A DNA stretch of 64,000 nt from NCBI RefSeq assembly GCF_044430645.1, contig NZ_JAWUDN010000006.1, positions 186,001-250,000 of the forward strand. Reading direction: 5' to 3'. The DNA comes from Ewingella allii. Its GTDB lineage: Bacteria > Pseudomonadota > Gammaproteobacteria > Enterobacterales > Enterobacteriaceae. The notes beneath the pieces were generated by a model. It did no database searches. It saw only the letters and a list, made by a program, of their open reading frames with translations, and had not been told where the DNA came from. Position 1 is the first letter of the stretch; each line of letters opens with the position of its first letter. This document shows positions 17,577 to 25,907 of this stretch, piece after piece. The translations under genes were made by a program, and so were the position numbers.

Positions 17577-19343
17577 TCAGCTGTGGCTGAACCAACTCAA
17601 CCAGCGAAGTGGCCAGGGGTAACTGCGGCGTTCCTGAGGTAATGCCTGCGCGATACGTTCCTGAATCAAGCCCAGTAAACTTGGGCGAGCTTCTTCAGCT
17701 TGCTCTTCGTGAGAGTAAATTAATCCGGTCAGGATAGGCAGTGCTTCACCTGCGTTATCGACTGCCCATAAATGGAATTGGCCTTCACGCACGGCGTCAA
17801 TCACCTGTGGGTGTAAACACAGGTTACGCACGTTGCTGGTCGGGATAATCACTCCTTGATTGCCCGTGAGGCCGCGGCGTTGGCAAACTTCAAAGAATCC
17901 TTCGATCTTCTCATTCACGCCACCAATTGGCTGCACGTTGCCGAACTGGTCGACAGAGCCGGTAACCGCGATTTGCTGGTTAATCGGCTGCATCGATAAG
18001 GCGCTGACTAACGCACAAAGCTCGGCCAGAGACGCGCTGTCTCCATCGACTTCGCCATAGGACTGTTCGAAAACAATTGAGGCGGAGAAGGGCAAAGGCT
18101 GATCCAGTTCCAGTTCGGAAATCAGGAACGCCTGCATAATCATCATGCCCTTAGCATGCAGATTACCACCCAGCTCGGCTTTACGCTCAACGTCGGTGAA
18201 TTCACCGTCGCCCGTGTGTACGACACAGCTAATGCGCGAAGGTTCACCAAAGGCGCGCGGATGTCCCGGATATTCCAGCACGGACAGGCCGTTAATCTGG
18301 CCAATCACTTCGCCTTCGGTTTCAATACGAATTTGACCCAATTCAATCTCATCCTGCATGCGTTCCTGCAAGTAGCTTTCACGCCATGCGCGCCCGTTAA
18401 TTGCGGCTTCGAACGAGGTCAGGGTCAGTAACTCATCCTGATTATACAGTGCCGCCTCGGTGAGTTGCGCGCTGAGCCACGCAGGGCAAAGCGTCAGGCT
18501 ACCTTGGTCGGTGCTATAGCGAATCGCCAGACGCAGCATCGCAGGCCAAGCGTCAGCAGCCAGACGTGGAATGTCCAGCTCGTCCGCCAGCGTGTTGACA
18601 TAGCCACACCAGGTCGCCATATCGTCGGCATCGGTTAACGGCAGGTCAGATTCGAACTCGCCATAAACCGCAGACTCAAGCAGCTCCGGCTCCATTTCAT
18701 TGAATTCGCCCAATGAAATGCGATCCCCAACCAGCACCAAGCGAATGTCGATGGGCATTGACGGAATAGCGACGGGCAGCGGGCGGCTCTCATCAGGTGA
18801 GATCCAGTGATAAACACCCTGAGTGATCATCTGCTTCAGGCGGAGCCACATCAGTGGCTGAGCCAGCAGGGCGCGGATGGATAGCACCAGCACGCCGCCG
18901 TTAACTTGATGAATCAGGCCCGGCTCAAGCTGAATCTGGTCTTTATAGATGCGCACACAGCCGAAAAGCTGCTCTGGCTCAATCCACTCTTGGTAGTGGC
19001 TGGCGAGTTTGGCGGCAAAATTATCTTCAACCGTGCTGGCATCCGCCACCGAGATTTTTCCACCTTCAATAAGATAGCGACAGCCAAATACAGGCCGTTC
19101 TTCAGGGAGGATCTGGGTGATAGCGTCATTAATGCGAGAGAGATATTCACGGCTCTCCAGTGCTTTGATGGTCATAAAGCGGGGGCGGGAGAGCGGGTGA
19201 CAGAACAGCGTTAAACCATTTTCCAGTCGTGGCTGAATAGCAGCGAAATCCACTGGGGCCAACTCAGCAGCCGTTGCGAAAATAGCCTCATAGGGCGTGG
19301 TATCGGGCAGTAAGAGCTGCCAATCAAGTCGGTTATTGGTCAA
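17577..19343 (-). CDS. ycbZ: Lon-related putative protease YcbZ
   Basis: YcbZ is a Lon-family protein with a degenerate ATPase-like N-terminal part and an intact Lon-type protease domain. Its substrate is not established. In the 588-residue product the Lon Ser/Lys dyad appears as Ser436 in EVDGDSASLAEL and Lys479 in IGGVNEKIEG, with the usual spacing. No canonical Walker A loop is visible in the N-terminal half, consistent with the family. Position upstream of fabA and divergent from matP is conserved with E. coli (586 residues). Confidence 0.93.
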   Translation of the reverse strand: MTNNRLDWQLLLPDTTPYEAIFATAAELAPVDFAAIQPRLENGLTLFCHPLSRPRFMTIKALESREYLSRINDAITQILPEERPVFGCRYLIEGGKISVADASTVEDNFAAKLASHYQEWIEPEQLFGCVRIYKDQIQLEPGLIHQVNGGVLVLSIRALLAQPLMWLRLKQMITQGVYHWISPDESRPLPVAIPSMPIDIRLVLVGDRISLGEFNEMEPELLESAVYGEFESDLPLTDADDMATWCGYVNTLADELDIPRLAADAWPAMLRLAIRYSTDQGSLTLCPAWLSAQLTEAALYNQDELLTLTSFEAAINGRAWRESYLQERMQDEIELGQIRIETEGEVIGQINGLSVLEYPGHPRAFGEPSRISCVVHTGDGEFTDVERKAELGGNLHAKGMMIMQAFLISELELDQPLPFSASIVFEQSYGEVDGDSASLAELCALVSALSMQPINQQIAVTGSVDQFGNVQPIGGVNEKIEGFFEVCQRRGLTGNQGVIIPTSNVRNLCLHPQVIDAVREGQFHLWAVDNAGEALPILTGLIYSHEEQAEEARPSLLGLIQERIAQALPQERRSYPWPLRWLSWFSHS

Positions 19344-19553
19344 TGTGTTAGCTGTGTTCTGTAAAATGGGAAAGGGCGATTATACAAGAATAAACAGTGA
19401 TGAACACAGGGAGTGTCGTGGTTAAGACGCAGGTCACGGCAGCTAAGGTTTGTTCGTGTAAAAATTGAACAGTTTTGCATGTGCTTTTTGCAGTGAAAAT
19501 TCGAATAAAGCTGTTATGCTTATCAAAGTTACGGGGTCACAGAAGAGCTCACG

Positions 19554-20009
19554 ATGAAATATCAGCAACTGGAAAATCTTGAGAGCGGTTGGAAGTGGAA
19601 GTATCTGGTAAAAAAACACCGTGAAGGTGAACGAATTACCCGCCATTTAGAAAATAGCGCCGCCGAAGATGCTGTTGATAAACTTCTCAAATTAGAAAAC
19701 GAGCCGGTCAAAGTTCTGGATTGGATCGCTAATAATATGAATCCTGCTTTGGAAAATCGCCTAAAGCAAACTATCCGTGCCCGCAGAAAAAGACATTTTA
19801 ATTCTGAGCATCAGCACACCCGCAAGAAATCCATCGATCTGGAGTTTCTGGTCTGGCAACGTCTTGCTGGCTTGGCGCAGCGCCGTGGTTCAACCCTTTC
19901 GGATACCATCATCCAACTGTTAGAAGACGCGGAACGCAAAGAGAAGTATGCGAGCCAGATGTCATCCCTCAAAGAAGATTTGCAGCAGATTCTGGGTAAT
20001 AAAGAGTAG
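19554..20009 (+). CDS. matP: Macrodomain Ter protein MatP
   Basis: MatP binds matS sites and condenses the terminus region of the chromosome, linking it to the divisome through ZapB. The 151-residue protein begins MKYQQLENLESGWKWKYLVKKHREGE, has the DNA-binding four-helix and ribbon-helix-helix part (KKSIDLEFLVWQRLAGLAQRRGSTLSDTIIQLL, 98 onward in outline) and a C-terminal coiled coil (RKEKYASQMSSLKEDLQQIL). It lies between ycbZ and ompA as in E. coli. The start is ATG at 19554 with GAG a few nt upstream. Confidence 0.96.
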   Translation: MKYQQLENLESGWKWKYLVKKHREGERITRHLENSAAEDAVDKLLKLENEPVKVLDWIANNMNPALENRLKQTIRARRKRHFNSEHQHTRKKSIDLEFLVWQRLAGLAQRRGSTLSDTIIQLLEDAERKEKYASQMSSLKEDLQQILGNKE

Positions 20010-20115
20010 GGGGGAAGGCGTTAGGCTTTATGAGTAGGCCTGCGCAGTCATCATCTCAGTAATTCTATAACCTCGCCATTCTACAAAGCTCGTTATTCTA
20101 AAAATCTACATCCAT

Positions 20116-20143
20116 AAAAAAACCCCGCCTAGGCGGGGTTTTT
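20116..20143. terminator. Terminator between matP and ompA
   Basis: An A-run, ACCCCGCCT/AGGCGGGGT as a perfect palindrome and a T-run. It is placed to end ompA mRNA and could also act on matP. Confidence 0.9.
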
Positions 20144-20178
20144 AGTATCTGTCGTTAAACAGTAGAAAGCGGTATGAC

Positions 20179-21258
20179 TTAAGCCTGTGGCTGAGTCACA
20201 ACGTCTTTGATACCCTTAACTTCGATCTCTACGCGACGATCTGGAGCCAAGCAAGCGATCTGTGCTTTAGTAGCACGGCCAGCTTTGTAGCCACAGGTGT
20301 TGCCAGTGATTGAGTTAGTTTCACCCATACCACGTGCAGAGATTTTGTCTTTAGGAATGCCTTTAGATACCAGGTAGTCAACCACGGTTTGAGCGCGTTG
20401 CTCAGACAGTTTCTGGTTAGACTGCTCAGAACCTACTGCATCAGTGTAGCCCAGAACAACTACTGAACCGTCTTTCGGATCCAGTGAGCTCAGTTGGGTG
20501 TACAGCTGATCCAGAGCCTGCTGGCCTTCTGGTTTCAGGCTAGATTTACCGAAGGTGAACAGAACGTCAGACTTCAGGGTAAATTTCTTGGTTTCTACAA
20601 CTGGAGCTGGTGCTGGTGCTGGAGCTGGTGCCGGAGCAGCTGCTTCATCTTGACCGAAACGGTAAGAAACACCCACAGACAGCATAGCGTTGTCAGGACG
20701 TGCGCCAACGGTAGCAGCATCACCGATGTTGTTAACCCATTGGTAATCCAGACGAGTAGCCCAGTTTTTGGTTACAGCGTATTCGAAACCAACGGCTGCC
20801 AGTGGAGAAACACCGGTGTCGTGATCGCTTACGCGAGCGCCAGTATCGCCAAAGTTACCTTTGGAGTCTGCACGCCAAACCATACCACCCAGACGAGTGT
20901 AGATGTCCAGATCGTCAGTCAGTGGGTAGCTCAGTTTAGCAGCAAGTTGAACGCCCTGTGCTTTGAAAGCACCGTTGTTCGTGTCGCCTTTGTAAGGCAT
21001 GCGGCCAAGCCAGTCATATCCCATTTCAAAGCCCAGGTATTGGTTTGCTTGGTAACCCAAGAACGCACCTGCACCCAGTTGGCTTTCGTGGGTAGGGCCG
21101 TTGCCGATACCGTTGTAAGCGTTAGCGAAACCAGTGTCATGGTACTGGGACCAGCCCAGCTTACCACCGGTGTACCAGGTGTTATCTTTAGGGGCGGCTT
21201 GCGCTACGGTAGCGAAACCTGCCAGTGCCACTGCTAATGCGATAGCTGTCTTTTTCAT
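20179..21258 (-). CDS. ompA: Outer membrane protein A
   Basis: OmpA is the major eight-stranded outer-membrane barrel with a periplasmic peptidoglycan-binding domain. A signal peptide (MKKTAIALAVALAGFATVAQA) precedes the barrel (APKDNTWYTGGKLGWSQYHD through SYRFGQ). A low-complexity Ala-Pro hinge of repeated AP units follows, then the OmpA-like domain with VLGYTDAVGSEQSNQKLSEQRAQTVVDYLVSKG and RAT/RRVEIEV. The two Cys of the C-terminal disulphide are present (GNTCGYK, IACLAPDRR). At 359 residues it is slightly longer than E. coli OmpA (346). The RBS GAGGCG and the leader close to the start resemble the stable E. coli ompA leader. Confidence 0.98.
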   Translation of the reverse strand: MKKTAIALAVALAGFATVAQAAPKDNTWYTGGKLGWSQYHDTGFANAYNGIGNGPTHESQLGAGAFLGYQANQYLGFEMGYDWLGRMPYKGDTNNGAFKAQGVQLAAKLSYPLTDDLDIYTRLGGMVWRADSKGNFGDTGARVSDHDTGVSPLAAVGFEYAVTKNWATRLDYQWVNNIGDAATVGARPDNAMLSVGVSYRFGQDEAAAPAPAPAPAPAPVVETKKFTLKSDVLFTFGKSSLKPEGQQALDQLYTQLSSLDPKDGSVVVLGYTDAVGSEQSNQKLSEQRAQTVVDYLVSKGIPKDKISARGMGETNSITGNTCGYKAGRATKAQIACLAPDRRVEIEVKGIKDVVTQPQA

Positions 21259-21377
21259 TTTTGCGCCTCGTTATCATCCAAATAGGCAATTGAGCTTTAA
21301 GCTTTTAAGCCCTTGGTTATAAAATCCTTACGCCAAAGTTATTGCTTCCGTTAAGAACTTTGCCACTTTACGTTGGC

Positions 21378-21404
21378 ATTATAAAGCAACCTTGGCGTTG
21401 TAAA
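21378..21404 (-). promoter_or_regulatory. Probable ompA promoter and long 5' leader
   Basis: Read leftward, TTTACA (-35) and TATAAT (-10) lie 15 bp apart, a little short, about 120 nt upstream of the ompA ATG. This would give the long leader typical of ompA mRNA. The rest of the 360-nt gap to sulA (21405-21618) is AT-rich and shows no gene. Confidence 0.55.
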
Positions 21405-21618
21405 GTCTACAACGTGGCGAGAAACTTACAAGCTTGATGTGTTAACAGCGTGGAAAAAAAAGGAAAAATGTACACATTTCTTAACATCAAAGGCCATTTG
21501 TTGACGAAACTTTGGAGTTAGTTGCACCGTGAAGGCGCAAATTTACCGATAAAAACCCACTTTTCAGCACAAATCACTAAAAAAGGGGGTAATTTCATCA
21601 GAACATTCCTAATTTGAA

Positions 21619-22131
21619 CTAATGGTACACAGAGGACTGAATTTTTACTGTTGATTGCTGTCCATGAGCTGAGATTTGAGCATTTGTCGGTCTCATGATG
21701 AATCCGTAAGACCCTCCCTGAAGTGCTGCCAAGCGCAATCTTTCACGTTCTGCATCGTTTAAATCAGGCAGCCACCCCAAAACAACGCTGTAGTTCCCTG
21801 TCAAAAGTGCTTTTTCCATCGCATCTATCGGCGACATGGAATTCATTTGGCTAACCTGAACGATTTTGCTCACCGGCAATCCAGACTGAGACAACCAATT
21901 ACGGCTCAGTTTCTGTTGCGGGGTTAACCACAGCAACCAACGTGACTGCAAACCTAAATGTTGCAGCACAGGTAATAATAGTTCCGACAATGCCGGCTGG
22001 CTTTCACAGTATACGAACTCTGTGAGCAGGCCACTATTTCTCGATATCGGTGTCGATTGTTTGACGTGCGGTGGAGTTACAGAAACCGCTTGATGCCGTA
22101 AATGATGATTTGTCAGAGCTTGAGTTCGCAT
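21619..22131 (-). CDS. sulA: SOS cell-division inhibitor SulA
   Basis: SulA blocks FtsZ polymerisation after DNA damage and is removed by Lon. The chosen ATG at 22131 has AGGA 6 nt upstream and gives 170 residues, the E. coli length (169); a longer frame upstream would cover the LexA operator and was rejected. Conserved core: FVYCESQPALSELLLPVLQHLG, QSRWLLWLTPQQKLSRNWL, GNYSVVLGWLPDLNDAE and GFIMRP. The C-terminus ends in IQSSVYH, near the SNLYH tail of E. coli SulA recognised by Lon. Confidence 0.95.
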   Translation of the reverse strand: MRTQALTNHHLRHQAVSVTPPHVKQSTPISRNSGLLTEFVYCESQPALSELLLPVLQHLGLQSRWLLWLTPQQKLSRNWLSQSGLPVSKIVQVSQMNSMSPIDAMEKALLTGNYSVVLGWLPDLNDAERERLRLAALQGGSYGFIMRPTNAQISAHGQQSTVKIQSSVYH

Positions 22132-22153
22132 GATGTATCCTGCCAGTGAGTAA

Positions 22154-22169
22154 CTGTATGGATGTACAG
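22154..22169. promoter_or_regulatory. LexA operator of sulA
   Basis: CTGT-N8-ACAG is a perfect LexA box 22 bp upstream of the sulA ATG, the expected place for SOS repression. Confidence 0.92.
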
Positions 22170-22349
22170 TACTCGTTGGCTGGACAAAGATCAACCCAAT
22201 TTTTTCCAAGAAATCTCGCAAAAATGGAAGGCAACGGAATGTAATCGCATTTTATGTTTGGTGCTGTGAGGGACTTTGCGTATTTTGCAAATAGCTTTAC
22301 GAGTAACAACAAAGGGTACGTCTGGATTTATTCATGAAAGGATATCGCA

Positions 22350-22976
22350 ATGATTAATCGTACAAAAATAAGAGTTTCTGAATCTCAAAAGTTATTTACC
22401 TGCCTGGGAAATATCCGTTCTCGCTCACAGTTTGGAGGCTATAGCCTGTCGGCTAACGGCGTGATGTTTGCCTTAGTTTCTGACGGGGATCTCTATCTGC
22501 GAGCAACGCCAGAAAATGAAATACATTTTCGCCGTATGGGGATGGAATCGCTGATTTATCGCAAACGGGGTATCGCGATAACCCTTCGCTATTTCAAAGT
22601 TCACCAGCAGCTTTGGCAAGACACTGCCCAGTTGATCACCCTTGCAAAGTGCTCTTTGCAAGGCATGTTAGACGATATGAAAACCAAAAAAGAGGGGGAG
22701 GCCAGACTGAAGGACCTGCCGAATATTTCGCTCAATCTGGAGCGTCTACTGTGGCAAGTCGGTATCTCTACCTCTTCACAACTGCGTGCGCAGGGGGCTT
22801 GTGTTACTTATCTTAAATTGAAATCAGTAAAGAAAAATCTGGGACTAAATGTATTGATTGCACTTGAAGCAGCGATACAGGGGTTCCATGAGGCTGCTTT
22901 ACCTATGGCTTCCCGCGAAGTGTTAATGCAGTGGTTTAAATCTCATCAGCCGATGATCGATAAGACCGCTCGTTAA
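22350..22976 (+). CDS. sxy: Competence regulator Sxy/TfoX
   Basis: Sxy (TfoX) works with CRP to activate CRP-S promoters of DNA-uptake genes. The 208-residue protein has an N-terminal TfoX domain (FGGYSLSANGVMFALVSDGDLYLRA) and a C-terminal helix-hairpin-helix-like domain (LKDLPNISLNLERLLWQVGISTSSQLRAQGA). It is divergent from sulA and convergent with yccS, as in E. coli (209 residues). AAGGA lies 7 nt before the ATG. A TGTGA-N6-TTGCG sequence about 85 nt upstream could be a weak CRP-type site. Confidence 0.94.
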   Translation: MINRTKIRVSESQKLFTCLGNIRSRSQFGGYSLSANGVMFALVSDGDLYLRATPENEIHFRRMGMESLIYRKRGIAITLRYFKVHQQLWQDTAQLITLAKCSLQGMLDDMKTKKEGEARLKDLPNISLNLERLLWQVGISTSSQLRAQGACVTYLKLKSVKKNLGLNVLIALEAAIQGFHEAALPMASREVLMQWFKSHQPMIDKTAR

Positions 22977-22983
22977 AAATAGC

Positions 22984-23010
22984 GCCAGCAAAGTGAGCGA
23001 CTTTGCTGGC
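22984..23010. terminator. Hairpin terminator between sxy and yccS
   Basis: GCCAGCAAAGT and ACTTTGCTGGC pair perfectly around GAGCG. A broken T-run follows on both sides, so it probably serves both converging genes. Confidence 0.65.
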
Positions 23011-23024
23011 TTATCATTTCAACC

Positions 23025-25184
23025 CTAGAGGCTTTGGGCCGGTACGATTTTGCTATTTAAATTGGTGAATTCCGGCATATGTGCCAGCAACAGACCAATC
23101 TGTTGTAAGACCAGCTGTTCTTTGCTGTCGGATTCCGTGGTTCTTTGTTCAATACGGGCCATCAGTTGCTCAATGGCACGATGAACTTTCTCGGCATCTG
23201 CAGGTTCATGATGCAGCGCGTCATCAATGCAGCAGGCCGCGTCGTCGAGCAGTTTCAGGGTTTCTGCATCATGCAGCTTTTCCCGGTGTGCCCCCAGCGC
23301 CGAGATGTAACTCAGCATCGTGTGGTTTAAACACAGTAGGCGGAAAGCGGCTTCAAGGGTTTGCTGATCGTTATTCTTCTCCGACGTCATATTGGAAACG
23401 ACAGAGGCAAGTTCCGCGTCACAGTTATGTGCGTCGCGACGAGCTAGCCGATAATCAAGACTATTATCTTTGCCCTGATGGTATTGAACCAGAATGGCAT
23501 CCAGATAGCGGCAGTTGGCAGTAAATGTCTTATCCACCACCACGGGCAATTGCCTGAATCGCCAATCTGGCCAGATAAAACTCACTGCCGCCCAGGCGAT
23601 AGCACATCCAATTAGCGTATCGATGACGCGCGGAATGGCAATTTCGAAGCCTTCACCCAACAGGTTAAAGCACAGCAAAACCAGCAGCGTAATGAACATC
23701 GTGGCATGGGCATACTGCACATTGCGGAAGGCAAAGAACAGCAAACCGCTGATAACAATGAGCACCATCTGGCCTTCAATAGAGGGCACGAAATAGAGAA
23801 TTGGGATGCCTATGGCGATACCGGCCAGCGTGCCGATGATCCTCAATGCCAGACGACGACGGGTCGCGCTGTAGTTGGGCTGGCAGACAAAAAGGCTGGT
23901 CAGCAAAATCCAATACCCGTGATCTAAGCCGCTGATTTGGATAAAGGCATAGCCCATCGCTAAAACAATCGACATGCGAATGGCATGGCGGAAGAGGGCG
24001 GATTTCGGCGTGAGGTGGCGAGATATTCGCAGCCAAATGTCGTCGATTCCCGTCAGCTTGTCTTCGGCAAAGGTCTTGGTATTTTCCTGATTCTCCGGCA
24101 GCGCCTGCTCGGATTCGATGCTGGCAAGTTGTGCATCGATAGCCCGTAAGTTGATTAAGAGGTGGCGCAGCGCTTGCAGCATTTCTCGGTGCTGGGTCTG
24201 GGTATCGAGCCTTTTTAGGGCTTCATCAAGACGCAGGAAAGCCCGCTCAAACTGAGTGTTATGCTGGTATTTCTGGTGATAAAGAATGCACTGCGAAAGT
24301 TGAGCACAGGCTCGCGCCTGCATGCTCATTAAACGTTGGAAGCGGAAGAGAATATCGCTGTGGTGGAACTGCTCGCTGAGCTTTTTGTATTGCACATGGG
24401 AAGAGCTGGCGCGCTCGTGAATATCCTGCACCACAAAGTAGTAATGCAACGTTCGGCGCGTCCCTTTCTGCCCGCGATCGCCTTTCAGCCGGGTCTGGAG
24501 AGTGGTTTTAGTTTGGTTCAGGGTGGCCACTAACTGGCTATTAGCCATCGCCAGCGCCACCAACTCATTTTTATTGTCGCCTTCCTGATCTGGGTCGAAC
24601 AACGTCGCTTTAGCTTCCAGATAGTGCGCTAAATGAGAATAGCTGCGAGAAATCAAGTCCTGTAGAGGGCGTATCGGGTAGAGAATGTGCCCCGCCAGCG
24701 TGAGCAGGTTGTACCACACTGCGCCGCATATCAGCAGCACAGGTTGCTGGTACCAGATGTGATACATGCTGGTGCCGAGCATGGTGTAGATGGCAATAAG
24801 CAGTGCGCCGAAGGCGATAGTGGCGTATCTCTGACCGAGCGCGCCGAGCAGGATAAACCCGCAGGTGGAGATCATCAGCCCCAAGGCAAACACCCATGGA
24901 TAAGGAAAAAGCAGTTCAATAGAGGCTGATGCGATAAAGAAACAGACTAAGGTGATCAGCAGGTTACGCAGCCGCCCCGAGAGGCGGTCATCTAAGTCAG
25001 CCAGCGCAGCTGCCACCACGCCTAAAGTCAGAGGGATAGTCAGCGTGGGCAGCCCCAGCCACCAAGGCACGGCGGCCGCCCCGGTGAGCGCAATAAAAAT
25101 GCGGATGTTGTAAAGGACGTTGCTGTTATAGGCATAACGTCTTAAACCCGGGGCGAAAGAGAACAAGGGAACTCCACTTAGCAA
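23025..25184 (-). CDS. yccS: Inner-membrane protein YccS, FUSC family
   Basis: YccS belongs to the fusaric-acid-resistance/aromatic-acid-exporter-like (FUSC) family of inner-membrane proteins. Its physiological substrate is not known. The 719 residues (E. coli 717) consist of two similar halves, each with a bundle of membrane helices (LTIPLTLGVVAAALADLDDRL...; YWILLTSLFVCQPNYSATRRR...) followed by a long cytoplasmic helical region. Sequence is collinear with E. coli YccS, including the RGDRGQKGTRRTLHYYFV and RRDAHNCDAELASVVSNM segments. It lies 70 nt downstream of yccF in the same direction. Confidence 0.92.
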   Translation of the reverse strand: MLSGVPLFSFAPGLRRYAYNSNVLYNIRIFIALTGAAAVPWWLGLPTLTIPLTLGVVAAALADLDDRLSGRLRNLLITLVCFFIASASIELLFPYPWVFALGLMISTCGFILLGALGQRYATIAFGALLIAIYTMLGTSMYHIWYQQPVLLICGAVWYNLLTLAGHILYPIRPLQDLISRSYSHLAHYLEAKATLFDPDQEGDNKNELVALAMANSQLVATLNQTKTTLQTRLKGDRGQKGTRRTLHYYFVVQDIHERASSSHVQYKKLSEQFHHSDILFRFQRLMSMQARACAQLSQCILYHQKYQHNTQFERAFLRLDEALKRLDTQTQHREMLQALRHLLINLRAIDAQLASIESEQALPENQENTKTFAEDKLTGIDDIWLRISRHLTPKSALFRHAIRMSIVLAMGYAFIQISGLDHGYWILLTSLFVCQPNYSATRRRLALRIIGTLAGIAIGIPILYFVPSIEGQMVLIVISGLLFFAFRNVQYAHATMFITLLVLLCFNLLGEGFEIAIPRVIDTLIGCAIAWAAVSFIWPDWRFRQLPVVVDKTFTANCRYLDAILVQYHQGKDNSLDYRLARRDAHNCDAELASVVSNMTSEKNNDQQTLEAAFRLLCLNHTMLSYISALGAHREKLHDAETLKLLDDAACCIDDALHHEPADAEKVHRAIEQLMARIEQRTTESDSKEQLVLQQIGLLLAHMPEFTNLNSKIVPAQSL

Positions 25185-25254
25185 AAGGCTAATTAAAAAG
25201 CTGAAAACCTCAGCAATGATATAAAAGGTCTATAAATTAATGACTAACTTTATA

Positions 25255-25716
25255 TTAACGAATGCGGCCATTGGACAAGTTGCGAGCCGCTTTGGCTTCC
25301 CGGACCTGTTTTGCCATTTCTACTGATACCACGCGACGGCCGACCGGCCAAAGCGCTATCACGGCAATTTTAAAATTGGCTATACCCACTGGAATACCAA
25401 TAATAGTCAGGCATTGCACGATACCGGCCGTGATGTGGGACAAGCACAGCCACCAGCCGAAAAAGATAAACCAGAAGATGTTTAGCAGCGTGCCGGTGCC
25501 GGTTAAGATGGCATTGCTTTTCTCTGGATACAGATCGTTAACGTGCACGGCTTCATTGCCGAACGGAATCAACGACAGGCGGGTGATTTCCCAGCAAGAA
25601 CGGGTCAGTGGCAGGGTAAAAATCAGCACGATGCTGATCAATGTGGCAAACAGCCAGGCCAGCGTGGTAAAAAAGCCACCCAGCACAAAGTTCAAAATGT
25701 TCAAAATTGCGCGCAT
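25255..25716 (-). CDS. yccF: Inner-membrane protein YccF
   Basis: YccF is a small inner-membrane protein of unknown function. The 153 residues contain two YccF-domain units with membrane helices: ILNFVLGGFFTTLAWLFATLISIVLIFTLPLTR, and GTLLNIFWFIFFGWWLCLSHITAGIVQCLTIIGIPVGIANFKIA. It is collinear with E. coli YccF (148 residues) and probably co-transcribed with yccS. It is divergent from helD across 190 nt. Confidence 0.9.
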   Translation of the reverse strand: MRAILNILNFVLGGFFTTLAWLFATLISIVLIFTLPLTRSCWEITRLSLIPFGNEAVHVNDLYPEKSNAILTGTGTLLNIFWFIFFGWWLCLSHITAGIVQCLTIIGIPVGIANFKIAVIALWPVGRRVVSVEMAKQVREAKAARNLSNGRIR

Positions 25717-25907
25717 GTTATCACTCAGTCATGTCAGAAAAGAGGGTAACGCCAGTGCGTTAACGGAAATCCTACGCTTTTTATTCTACCCTGATGTTGG
25801 GGGTAGAGCGCCAGTGCTTATCGCAGGTAAACTGAAGCAAATAATTCCTTAATTAATAACCAGCTACCCGTTAGCGGCTCCTAATACTAAGAAAATGGCG
25901 TGATGAT

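Noticed and set aside
20585..20645. Short tandem repeat (GCTGGT/GCTGGA units)
   Set aside because: This is the Ala-Pro hinge of ompA, a normal part of the protein, not a separate repeat element.
22265..22280. CRP-S-like site upstream of sxy (TGTGA-N6-TTGCG)
   Set aside because: Only one half is good; mentioned in the gene entry but too weak for its own feature.
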